Source: Halopiger djelfimassiliensis
Lineage (GTDB): Archaea; Halobacteriota; Halobacteria; Halobacteriales; Natrialbaceae
Length of the DNA stretch: 60,454 nucleotides
Direction of reading: 5' to 3'
NCBI RefSeq assembly: GCF_000455365.1
Contig: NZ_HG315686.1
Coordinates: forward strand, 454,229-514,682
Part shown: piece by piece, positions 34,947-42,390 of the stretch
Numbering within the stretch: position 1 is the first letter of the stretch
Layout: each line of letters opens with the position of its first letter
Notes under the pieces: model-generated
Databases searched by the model: none
What the model saw: only the letters and a program-made list of their open reading frames with translations
Told to the model about the DNA's origin: nothing
Program-made: the position numbers and the translations under genes

Positions 34947-36539
34947 ATGAGCGGATCTTCCCTTCCATCCGAGAGAGCGTTCGTACTCGGACTCGACGGT
35001 GTCCCGTGGCGACTCATCGAACAGTGGAGCGATGCGGGAGAACTCCCGCACTTTGCCCGACTGCGTGAGAACGGTGCGGCCGGAACGCTCGAGAGTACCT
35101 GTCCGCCGACGACGCCGCTTGCGTGGCCGTCGATCGCGACCGGGGTCTGGCCGGACAAACACGGAATCTACGGCTTCCAGAATCTCTCGCCGGAGTACAC
35201 CCACGAGATGTACACGAGCCACGATATCGAACAGCCGGCGCTGTGGGACCAGCTTTCGCCGGCCCACGCCGGCAACGTCCCGATGACCTATCCGGCACGC
35301 GAGATCGACGGCACGATGGTGACCGGGATGATGACCCCCTCGACCGAACAAGCGTTTACGTCGCCGCCGGAACTGCGGCGCGAGATCGACGATCGCATCC
35401 CGGAGTACGAGATCAGCCTCGACTATCCCGACTACGCCGACCGTCTTGACGACTTCGAGGTCGCCGTCGACGAGATGCTCGCGAAACGCCGCGAACTCAT
35501 GCGACTCCAGATGGAGCGGGCGGGTGCGGACTGGCGGCTGTTCTTTTTCGTCTACACCGCACCGGACCGGTTCCAGCACCTCATCTGGGATATGGATCGA
35601 CTCCTGTCGCACTACCGGGCCCTCGACGACGTTCTCGGCGAGGTCATGGAGTACACGGCGACACATGACGCCGACCTCTATGTCGTCTCCGATCACGGGT
35701 TCGGCCCCCTCGAGAACCTGATCTACGTCAACTACATCCTCGAGCAGGAGGGATACCTCGTCAGACGCGACGACGAGGGGACACGAGGCGCGCTCGCGAG
35801 CCTCGGGATCTCACGCGAGCGTATCACCGACGCGCTCGAGCGGGTCGGCATCTCCGAGGAGTTGCTCGTGTCGACGCTCCCGCGAACGTTGCTCGACTCG
35901 GTGGCCGAACAGATCCCCGGGGATCACGCCCTCTACGACGTCGATTACGACAATACCGTCGCGTTCGTCCACGACGCGGGAAACTGTTATATCAACGATA
36001 CCGAACGATTCGAACGCGGCGTCGTCGCCCCGAGCGACGTTCCGGACCTCAAAGCCGAACTCGTCGACGTTTTCGAGTCGGTCACCGACGAACAGGGCAG
36101 GCAGTTGCTCGAGGTGTACGACGGTGCCGAACTGTTCCCCACCGACGATCGGTCGCCGGACCTGATCGTCAACGGCCGTGACGGCTACGAGGTGCGCAAC
36201 GCGATCACCGACGAACCGGTCGGCGATACCGGCACGTACGCGGCAAGCCACCGCAGCGAGGGAATCGTCCTCTGTCAGGGGCCGTCCATCGCGGCGGACG
36301 CGACGCTACGGGGTGCCCGCGTCGTCGACATCGCACCGACGCTGTTACACGGGATCGGCGAACCGGTACCGGCGAACGTCGACGGACGGGTCCTCTTCGA
36401 CGCGTTCGACGACGATTCGCGGCCCTCTCAGACGAAAGTCGAACGGACCGACGTCTCGACGACGGATCACGGCGAGACGGTCGACGAGGACTTCACCGAC
36501 GTCGAGGATCGGCTGAAGGGTCTCGGGTACATGGAGTAA
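34947..36539 (+). CDS. Alkaline phosphatase superfamily phosphodiesterase/nucleotide pyrophosphatase
   Basis: A 530-residue AlkP-fold hydrolase. The metal and nucleophile region is visible as LGLDGVPWRLIE (Asp) and TTPLAWPSIATG (nucleophilic Thr or Ser), and the second metal site as YVVSDHGFGPLEN (Asp-His). YTAPDRFQHLIWDMD gives another metal-binding Asp/His pair, and ASHRSEGIV the late histidine. There is no signal peptide or membrane segment. Similar proteins are common near archaeal N-glycan and polysaccharide genes; they may cleave or transfer phosphate-linked groups. The paralogue at 55285 has the same order of motifs. Confidence 0.85.
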   Translation: MSGSSLPSERAFVLGLDGVPWRLIEQWSDAGELPHFARLRENGAAGTLESTCPPTTPLAWPSIATGVWPDKHGIYGFQNLSPEYTHEMYTSHDIEQPALWDQLSPAHAGNVPMTYPAREIDGTMVTGMMTPSTEQAFTSPPELRREIDDRIPEYEISLDYPDYADRLDDFEVAVDEMLAKRRELMRLQMERAGADWRLFFFVYTAPDRFQHLIWDMDRLLSHYRALDDVLGEVMEYTATHDADLYVVSDHGFGPLENLIYVNYILEQEGYLVRRDDEGTRGALASLGISRERITDALERVGISEELLVSTLPRTLLDSVAEQIPGDHALYDVDYDNTVAFVHDAGNCYINDTERFERGVVAPSDVPDLKAELVDVFESVTDEQGRQLLEVYDGAELFPTDDRSPDLIVNGRDGYEVRNAITDEPVGDTGTYAASHRSEGIVLCQGPSIAADATLRGARVVDIAPTLLHGIGEPVPANVDGRVLFDAFDDDSRPSQTKVERTDVSTTDHGETVDEDFTDVEDRLKGLGYME

Positions 36540-36604
36540 CCGCTTGTCCGGAACCGTTCCTGCGCAAGCACACGCACTACCTCATTGGCGACGGTACCGT
36601 CGGT

Positions 36605-36988
36605 ATGGTCGAGGAAGACCTCGAACTCGAGCGGGACCTCGGCGAGGCGACGATCGTCTACGAGGACCCTCACGACGAGACCGTCAGCAAGACCGTGCCG
36701 AACGAGCACGTGGCCTACTTTCAGGACCACTGGATCATCAAGACCGACGAGGACGAACAGGGACACGACATCGTGAGACGGATTCCCGCCCGACGGGTCC
36801 ACTACGTCGAGCGTTCCGTCGAACAGTTCGAAGAGGAAGTCCAGACGCTCGTCGATCAGGTCCAGTCGTTTGCGGCCGATCTGCGAACGAAGATTCCGGT
36901 CGGTGGCGACGATAGCGAGAGCAGCGACGTGCGTCCGATCGAGGTCCGGCCCGAAGAAGACGACGGCGGCGACCGACGCGAATCCTGA
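36605..36988 (+). CDS. Conserved haloarchaeal protein of unknown function
   Basis: A 127-residue very acidic protein. The first half has alternating hydrophobic residues (ATIVYEDPHDETVSKTVP, HVAYFQDHWIIKTDED), suggesting a small beta barrel, and residues 72-98 form a probable amphipathic helix (VHYVERSVEQFEEEVQTLV). The tail is disordered (DDSESSDVRPIEV). I do not recognise a named family. It follows the AlkP-fold gene by 65 bases and may be cotranscribed. The ATG is preceded by no clear Shine-Dalgarno sequence. Confidence 0.65.
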   Translation: MVEEDLELERDLGEATIVYEDPHDETVSKTVPNEHVAYFQDHWIIKTDEDEQGHDIVRRIPARRVHYVERSVEQFEEEVQTLVDQVQSFAADLRTKIPVGGDDSESSDVRPIEVRPEEDDGGDRRES

Positions 36989-37030
36989 TCGACGTCTCCG
37001 GACTCGAGCCGTCGACGAACCGCTTCCCTG

Positions 37031-38338
37031 CTACCGGCCGAACCGTCCCCGCTGCAGTCCCGACTTCACCGTTTTCCAGGCGGGGTATGCGGCGTTGTAG
37101 ACGCGATTCGGTGCGTTTCTCGCGCCCGCACGGAGGAGTCGATGGGTCAACGGCGGCTCCGCCTCGGAGACGAGTTCGTCGAGATCGACCGTCCCGAGCC
37201 ACTCGAAGAACGCCCGCTCTTCGGGGCCGTCCGGCTCCGTCTCCCGGACGCGATCGCGGATGTCCGCCCACATGTACCGCTCGTCCTGTCCCAGCACCCA
37301 CTCGCCGCGCTCGAGGGACCGGCGGATCTCCCGGTAGGCCGACGGCGAGAACGGATAGCCGTGGGCCGTCGGCTCGAGTCCCGAAAGCCGAAGCCCGACG
37401 GCGGTCCGGTAACACTTCTCACACTCGCCGCAGTTACCGTCCATCCGTTCGTTACAGGTCTGGAGTTCGAGCGTGGGCGCTTCGCGCTCGACGTACTCGG
37501 CGATGACGTCGAGGCGTTCCTGTCGGGTGAGTTCGTAGGCGTCGTGGTGACACCGGGTGCCGGTCCACCGGACGTGCTCGTCGATATCGGGGCGTGATCC
37601 CCACTCGAGATCGATCCCCTCCCAGTGGGTCGCGGCGACGTACAGGTCGTCGATTCCCCGAACGTACGCCATCGGCGCGCACAACCCGAGCAGACCGAGG
37701 CCGTGACCCACGGAGCTGTACCAGGCACCGTCGACGTGTCGCTTGTAGTGAGCGAGCAACATCGCGTGATCGAGCGCCGAGAGGGCGTTTGTCTCGAGAA
37801 AGGCAGTCTCGAGGCCCCGTTCGCCGGCGAACGACGAAACGCGTCGGCGAAGATGATCCCAGTCCTCGTCGTCCGCCGGATCGGGCGTGATCGTCCAGCC
37901 CCGGATGCTCACGAGCGTCGGCGACGCCTCGCGGTGGCGGACGTAGGAACACGTCGAATCGACGCCGCCGGTAAACAGCAGCCCGCTCGCGCCGCGTTCG
38001 TCGCGTTCGGGGTCGATCGTTCGGGACGCGTACAACCGCCCGCCCTCGAGGAAGTCGTGTAGCGAACACAGCGACCTGCCGACGTCCTCGAGCGCGCGGG
38101 CGAAGGTCGCGTCGACTTCCTCGACGTACACGTCGGCCCCGTTCGCCCACGCGACGGGACAGACCTGTGCGAGGACCGGCACCGCAAGGAGACCGTCGGG
38201 GACGGACTCGATGGAACGATCGTAGTCGGTTCGGAACGGCTCGCCGGTGAAGAATCGGTCGAGGTCACGCGACGGGGACACCGCACACTCGAGCGTGGTC
38301 CCGTCGGCGGTGATCCGGTCGATTGTGATCGATGACAT
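37031..38338 (-). CDS. PP-loop ATPase-like (QueC/asparagine-synthase-like) enzyme
   Basis: A 435-residue protein. Residues 139-150 read SGLLFTGGVDST, the PP-loop of adenylate-forming ATP pyrophosphatases (usually SGGxDS), with Thr replacing the first Ser. Toward the end CNERMDGNCGECEKCYRT holds four cysteines likely to bind zinc, as in QueC. Family enzymes activate a carboxylate or carbonyl with ATP and add nitrogen or sulfur. It is much longer than QueC (about 230), with an extra N-terminal domain of about 130 residues. Placed between glycan genes, it may amidate or otherwise modify a uronic acid. Start at 38338 (MSSITIDRI) is preferred over an upstream frame. Confidence 0.7.
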   Translation of the reverse strand: MSSITIDRITADGTTLECAVSPSRDLDRFFTGEPFRTDYDRSIESVPDGLLAVPVLAQVCPVAWANGADVYVEEVDATFARALEDVGRSLCSLHDFLEGGRLYASRTIDPERDERGASGLLFTGGVDSTCSYVRHREASPTLVSIRGWTITPDPADDEDWDHLRRRVSSFAGERGLETAFLETNALSALDHAMLLAHYKRHVDGAWYSSVGHGLGLLGLCAPMAYVRGIDDLYVAATHWEGIDLEWGSRPDIDEHVRWTGTRCHHDAYELTRQERLDVIAEYVEREAPTLELQTCNERMDGNCGECEKCYRTAVGLRLSGLEPTAHGYPFSPSAYREIRRSLERGEWVLGQDERYMWADIRDRVRETEPDGPEERAFFEWLGTVDLDELVSEAEPPLTHRLLRAGARNAPNRVYNAAYPAWKTVKSGLQRGRFGR

Positions 38339-38645
38339 ACCTGAGAGGGTCGGTCGGCGATCGCTCGCGGCGGGATCGCCGTCGGGCCGACCGACCACGG
38401 ACCGTGCCAAAAACCATCGGAACCGTTGATCGATCGGAACCCGTGAAATCCCTCCGTAGCCGACTGTCCGCGATCGACAGGGGATGCGTACAGGCGAGGC
38501 CGTAGGGCATCCCGCGGGCCAGCTTCGGCGGCGTCGGTTGCCATCGACGGCCGCAGTCGCTCCCTCGGTGTACGACGGTCGTACCGATTTCGAGCCGCTC
38601 GAGGGGTGGAACCGGCGACGTTCGGCCGTCAGCGATAGGAGCCGT
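38339..38645. other. Divergent intergenic region
   Basis: About 300 GC-rich bases between the PP-loop gene and the upstream frame of the membrane protein. No gene is supported and no TATA-like box was seen for the leftward gene. The decamer motif at its right end is listed separately. Confidence 0.45.
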
Positions 38646-38655
38646 ATAACAAACC
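38646..38655 (+). promoter_or_regulatory. Glycan-locus decamer motif before the multi-pass membrane gene
   Basis: ATAACAAACC, one mismatch at position 9, 38 bases before the ATG of the 15-codon upstream frame. Confidence 0.55.
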
Positions 38656-38683
38656 GCGCTCTCGTCGGCGACTACACCGACTC

Positions 38684-38731
38684 ATGCGTATCGACACGAA
38701 ACCGGTTGCGGCCGATATCGGGATACTATGA
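38684..38731 (+). CDS. Candidate 15-codon upstream frame coupled to the membrane protein
   Basis: ATG at 38684 encodes MRIDTKPVAADIGIL and a TGA that overlaps ATG 38728 as ATGA. Its ATG lies 38 bases after the motif, the same distance as for genes without such a frame, so it would be the first start codon on the transcript. Confidence 0.42.
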   Translation: MRIDTKPVAADIGIL

Positions 38732-40518
38732 AACGGACGACACTCGACGTGACGTTCGCGATCGGCTTTTTCGCCGTCGCGGTTGGACTCCTCGTCGCAC
38801 GCGCAAATCCTGCGACCTCGTACGAGGCATCGATATTCACCGGCCCCCCGACGGTAGTCTGGATCGGGTTCGCCCTCGCGCTCGCGATCGCCGTCGGCAC
38901 GACGCTTGCGTGTCGCGGCCGCCAGCAGGCGATCGGGATCGGACTCGGAGCGACGACGGTGACGGCGATCGTGAGTCTGCCCGTCGTCAGGAACTACCGG
39001 TTTATCGGGATGGGCGACGCGCTCACACATCTCGGGTGGACGCGAGACATCGTCAACGGGGCGCTTCAGCCCCACGAGCTGTTTTACCCCGGCGTGCACT
39101 CGATCGCCGCCGTCTTCCATTTCGTCGGCGGGATTCCGATCGAGCGCGCTCTGTTGCTCACCGTCGTCGCCCTGTTCGTCCCGTTTCTGGTGTTCGTCCC
39201 GCTGGTCGTCCGGGGGGTCACCGGCGACGGACTGGCGGTCGGCTGTGCGGCGATCGTCTCATGGATGGTGTTGCCGATCAACAACGTCGCGACGCACATG
39301 GGCGTGCACACGAACTCGAACGCGCTGTTTCTGGTGCCGGTCGTCCTCTTCGCGTTCGTCGCGTACCTCCGGCGGCGGGCGACGATCGAGCGGCTTCCGT
39401 TCGGACTCTCGCCGTTTAGCGTCCTCGTCTATCTCACCGGCATCACGCTGTTGCTGGTCCACCCCCAGCAGATGATCAACGTCGTCGTGCTGGTCGGGAC
39501 CGTCGCGGGCATTCAGTTTCTCGCCCGCCGCCGGTTCGACGACCATCCGATGGTCGCACACTCGACGATGTACACCCCGACGATCGTGCTCGGAGCCGCC
39601 TTTGCCCTCTGGGCGGCGACAAACGAGCGGTTCAGAAACGCGATCAGCGGTCTCGTCGAGGGCATCCTTTCCGCGGACGTCGGTGCCGGTGCCGAGGTCG
39701 GACAGCGAGAAGCATCGCTTACCGAAATCGGCGGGAGCCTCGGGGAACTGTTCGTGACGATGTTCTTCGAGGCAGCGCTGATCGGGGCCGTCGTCGGACT
39801 CTTCGTACTGGTGATGTGGCTCGGCTGGACCGAAACGGATCGGGAGACGTCGTCGTTCGTCACCTACCTGGCGCTTGCCCTCGTCCCGCTCGGGGGCATC
39901 CTGCTGGTCTACCTCCTCGGAACGCCGACCATGGCGTTTCGCCAGATCGGGTTCATCTACGTCGTCGTCACGATCCTCGGCGGGATCGCCCTCGCCCATA
40001 CCATCGGCGGTCTCTCGCGAGTCATCACGACTCCCGGCGCGAACGCGGTCGCGGCCGTTGTTCTCGGGGCCTGTCTTGTACTCGGGCTGTTGACCGTCTA
40101 CGCGTCGCCGCTGATCTACAGCCCCAGCCAGCACGTAACCGACGAGATGTACAGCGGCTACGAGTCGGGACTCGACCACGCGGTCGACGACCGGCCGATC
40201 GCGGGGCTGGGATACGACCCGTACCGGTACGATCACGGCCTCTACGGACTCGAGCGCGATCAACCGCTGACCAGTGCGGGGACCGCAAGCGGCGAAGTCG
40301 ACCCCGAAGCGTTCGAGGCGGGCAACTACAGCGGCGCGTACCACGGATCCCAGTACTACTTCGCGGTCACCGAGTTCGACGTCACCCGGGAGGTCGACGT
40401 CTATCGGCAACTCCACTACAGCGACGCGTCGCTCGAGGCCCTCGAACGACAGCCGACTGCGGACAAGGTCGTCTCGAACGACGAGTTCGAACTGTACGCC
40501 GTCGACGGGACGGCCTGA
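38728..40518 (+). CDS. Multi-pass membrane protein, GT-C-like
   Basis: A 596-residue protein with about 12 hydrophobic segments in residues 1-450 and an extracellular tail of about 140 residues with many Tyr, Asp and Gly. The early loop RFIGMGDALTHLGWTRDIVNGAL contains acidic residues after the second segment, as in GT-C glycosyltransferases, and YPGVHSIAAVF follows. These resemble archaeal GT-C or O-antigen polymerase-like proteins, but I see no decisive signature. It could transfer sugars from a lipid carrier on the outer face. Translation is probably coupled to a 15-codon upstream frame. Confidence 0.7.
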   Translation: MKRTTLDVTFAIGFFAVAVGLLVARANPATSYEASIFTGPPTVVWIGFALALAIAVGTTLACRGRQQAIGIGLGATTVTAIVSLPVVRNYRFIGMGDALTHLGWTRDIVNGALQPHELFYPGVHSIAAVFHFVGGIPIERALLLTVVALFVPFLVFVPLVVRGVTGDGLAVGCAAIVSWMVLPINNVATHMGVHTNSNALFLVPVVLFAFVAYLRRRATIERLPFGLSPFSVLVYLTGITLLLVHPQQMINVVVLVGTVAGIQFLARRRFDDHPMVAHSTMYTPTIVLGAAFALWAATNERFRNAISGLVEGILSADVGAGAEVGQREASLTEIGGSLGELFVTMFFEAALIGAVVGLFVLVMWLGWTETDRETSSFVTYLALALVPLGGILLVYLLGTPTMAFRQIGFIYVVVTILGGIALAHTIGGLSRVITTPGANAVAAVVLGACLVLGLLTVYASPLIYSPSQHVTDEMYSGYESGLDHAVDDRPIAGLGYDPYRYDHGLYGLERDQPLTSAGTASGEVDPEAFEAGNYSGAYHGSQYYFAVTEFDVTREVDVYRQLHYSDASLEALERQPTADKVVSNDEFELYAVDGTA

Positions 40519-40985
40519 TAACGCAACCGCTGCCCCACGGAGTCGACCGTCGACCGATCGGGAACCTTCGGCCGACGAGCCGCGTCCCATTCACCGTCGA
40601 TCGGTATTTCCTCTTGGATCACTGCGCACGCGAGACCATTCGGTGGCCGTCACTGCGACGGGGCGTGACGACTCGAGCGAGCGGCCGCTCCAGTAACGGA
40701 TGCTTAGCCCGCTGGCGCGAGTCGGTCCGTGCAACCGCTCGATCGACCTCGAGTGTTCCCATCCACCGTCGATCGGCCGGAACACGAACGCTCCGTGCGG
40801 TAATCAGTCGTTTACCGGGAAAAACCGGATTCCGCATCCCGTTTCGATCCGAATCCAGATCGTAAATTCGGAAGCGATCAACCATACATTGTGACTAGTT
40901 CGGTAGTGTTTGAAATATATTCCGTAAATTTAATCCATTTTTCCAAGGAAAAGTTTATGAGTGTAAGCCGGAGTTACGCAAGTGT
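40519..40985. other. Intergenic region with A+T-rich right half
   Basis: About 470 bases. The left part is GC-rich with unsupported Arg-rich frames, the last 100 bases are strongly A+T-rich and carry the promoter for the first beta-helix protein. Confidence 0.5.
40951..40959 (+). promoter_or_regulatory. TATA-like box shared by the two beta-helix genes (first copy)
   Basis: AAGTTTATG begins exactly 35 bases before ATG 40986. The same nine bases begin exactly 35 bases before the ATG of the paralogue at 42391. Confidence 0.6.
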
Positions 40986-41930
40986 ATGGCGCAGAACCCC
41001 CGTACGTCCGAGACGGACTCATCTCCGACTACAGGCCGTAATACCGAATTAACCCGCCGCAACTACGTGCGTTCGTTCGCGGCGGTCGCGGCTGCAGCGA
41101 CGTCGCTCGGTGCAGCCGGCACGGTAGCGGCACAGGACGACTACGAGGTCATCGAAGCCGCGAATCAGACCGTCCAGATCAGTTCCGGTGAGACGTTCGA
41201 GAACAAACTCATCGACATGACGACCGGGCAGGACATCATCATCACTGCCAGCGGTTCGGATTGGACGATCCGAAACGTCGGCTTCAAGGGCGAGAACACC
41301 TCCGGCACCGGCTCCGCTACCTTCGGAATCTACGACACGGGTGGCTCGAGCACCGTCGAGAACGTCTACCTCGGCGACGGCTCGGACAGCCGCAACGGAA
41401 GTTCTTCGGGCCACGGCCAGACCGCGTTCTGGGTGAACCCGGACCATTCCGGCCACATCGACTTCCGCAACGTCAACATCCAGAACTTTGCGGACAACGC
41501 GATCTACGCGTCCGCGCCCGGAACCGGCGGCGGCGGCACGATCCACATCGACCGCTCGTTTGCCGCCAACTGTTATGTCTCTCACTTCCGGCTGGCGACC
41601 GAGGGCAGCAAGGTGACGAACTCGAGCGTCTACATCGACGACGAGGGGTATCAGGGCCGCGGTATCTGGGCCTGGGCTCCCGGGACGATCGAGGTCGACA
41701 ACTGCCAGCTCGAGATGAACGGCCAGAACGTCGCGATCGACGCCGGTGCAAACGGCAGCGCGACGGAGGTCGTGGTCACGGAGACCGACTACGACGAGCA
41801 GGCCGGTATTCAGGAACACGCCGGCTCGACCGTCCAACTCGGCGACAGCGTCGGGACCGACCCCGAGGCGTTCATTCCGAGTGGCGTCCCCACAAGCCCC
41901 GAAGAAGCGGCCTCGGGCAGCGAGAACTAA
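40986..41930 (+). CDS. Tat-exported beta-helix-like surface protein
   Basis: A 314-residue protein with a twin-arginine signal (TRRNYVRSFAAVAAAATSLG, residues 23-42). After the signal comes DDYEVIEAANQTVQI, then GETFENKLIDMTTGQDI and short beta-strand repeats with Asn/Gly turns (TIRNVGFKG, TVENVYLGDGS, IDFRNVNIQNF, TIEVDNCQL), typical of right-handed parallel beta-helix proteins such as pectate lyase relatives. The end is GVPTSPEEAASGSEN. The paralogue at 42391 matches over the whole length. It is probably secreted folded by the Tat route and may bind or cleave polysaccharide; catalytic residues are not evident. Confidence 0.78.
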   Translation: MAQNPRTSETDSSPTTGRNTELTRRNYVRSFAAVAAAATSLGAAGTVAAQDDYEVIEAANQTVQISSGETFENKLIDMTTGQDIIITASGSDWTIRNVGFKGENTSGTGSATFGIYDTGGSSTVENVYLGDGSDSRNGSSSGHGQTAFWVNPDHSGHIDFRNVNIQNFADNAIYASAPGTGGGGTIHIDRSFAANCYVSHFRLATEGSKVTNSSVYIDDEGYQGRGIWAWAPGTIEVDNCQLEMNGQNVAIDAGANGSATEVVVTETDYDEQAGIQEHAGSTVQLGDSVGTDPEAFIPSGVPTSPEEAASGSEN

Positions 41931-41964
41931 CGTCGCGATCGTTCCTTGCCGTCCCGGCACGGTC

Positions 41965-42044
41965 CCCGCTGACGCTGCGACCCTCCCCGATTCCCGCTGA
42001 CGCTGCGACCCTCCCCGATTCCCGCTGACGCTGCGACCCTCCCC
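41965..42044 (+). repeat. Three tandem copies of a 28-base repeat
   Basis: Copies start at 41965, 41993 and 42021; the third is cut to 24 bases. Each starts CCCGCTGACGCTGCGACC. They lie between the two beta-helix genes, 34 bases after the first stop. I see no base differences in the shared part. Confidence 0.9.
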
Positions 42045-42355
42045 CTGCTGTTTTCCGCCGTCGGTAGGTTCGTTTTGCTCGAGCGACCCGATACCGCCAG
42101 CCCCGGTTTCCCTGCTCCCGATCCGACTCGAGTCGCGGCAGGATACGGACCGAAGCCACCCCGAACGGCCGGTGATGGGGAGTAATGTATCATTACGCAA
42201 GGTATCGACTCCGAACGACGGGTTCGATACCGCTAGTTCTGTATCTAAGGTAATATGATCTGATTGATTAATTTCTAGGTGGAAATACGATGGTACTGTG
42301 AATGAATAGTCAGATATGGATGAATATACGTAAATTTTAAGTATTTTGGAGGAGA
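42045..42355. other. Intergenic region before the second beta-helix gene
   Basis: About 310 bases after the 28-base repeats. It turns from GC-rich to A+T-rich near 42230. Apart from the TATA-like box just beyond its right edge no gene or motif was recognised. Confidence 0.45.
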
Positions 42356-42364
42356 AAGTTTATG
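42356..42364 (+). promoter_or_regulatory. TATA-like box shared by the two beta-helix genes (second copy)
   Basis: AAGTTTATG begins exactly 35 bases before ATG 42391. This spacing supports 42391 as the start, against an ATG at 42346 that would place the box inside the gene. Confidence 0.6.
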
Positions 42365-42390
42365 GCGGTAGTCTCAAATTACCCGGTTGC

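Noticed and set aside
37031-38338. QatC-type (QueC-like) anti-phage defence protein
   Set aside because: The partner genes of the Qat system are absent and the surroundings are glycan genes.
41965-42044. A short CRISPR array
   Set aside because: The 28-base units are directly adjacent with no spacers between them, and no cas gene is present.
42346-42390. A start for the second beta-helix protein 15 codons upstream
   Set aside because: It would put the conserved TATA-like box AAGTTTATG inside the gene; the paralogue has the box exactly 35 bases before its ATG, as does 42391.
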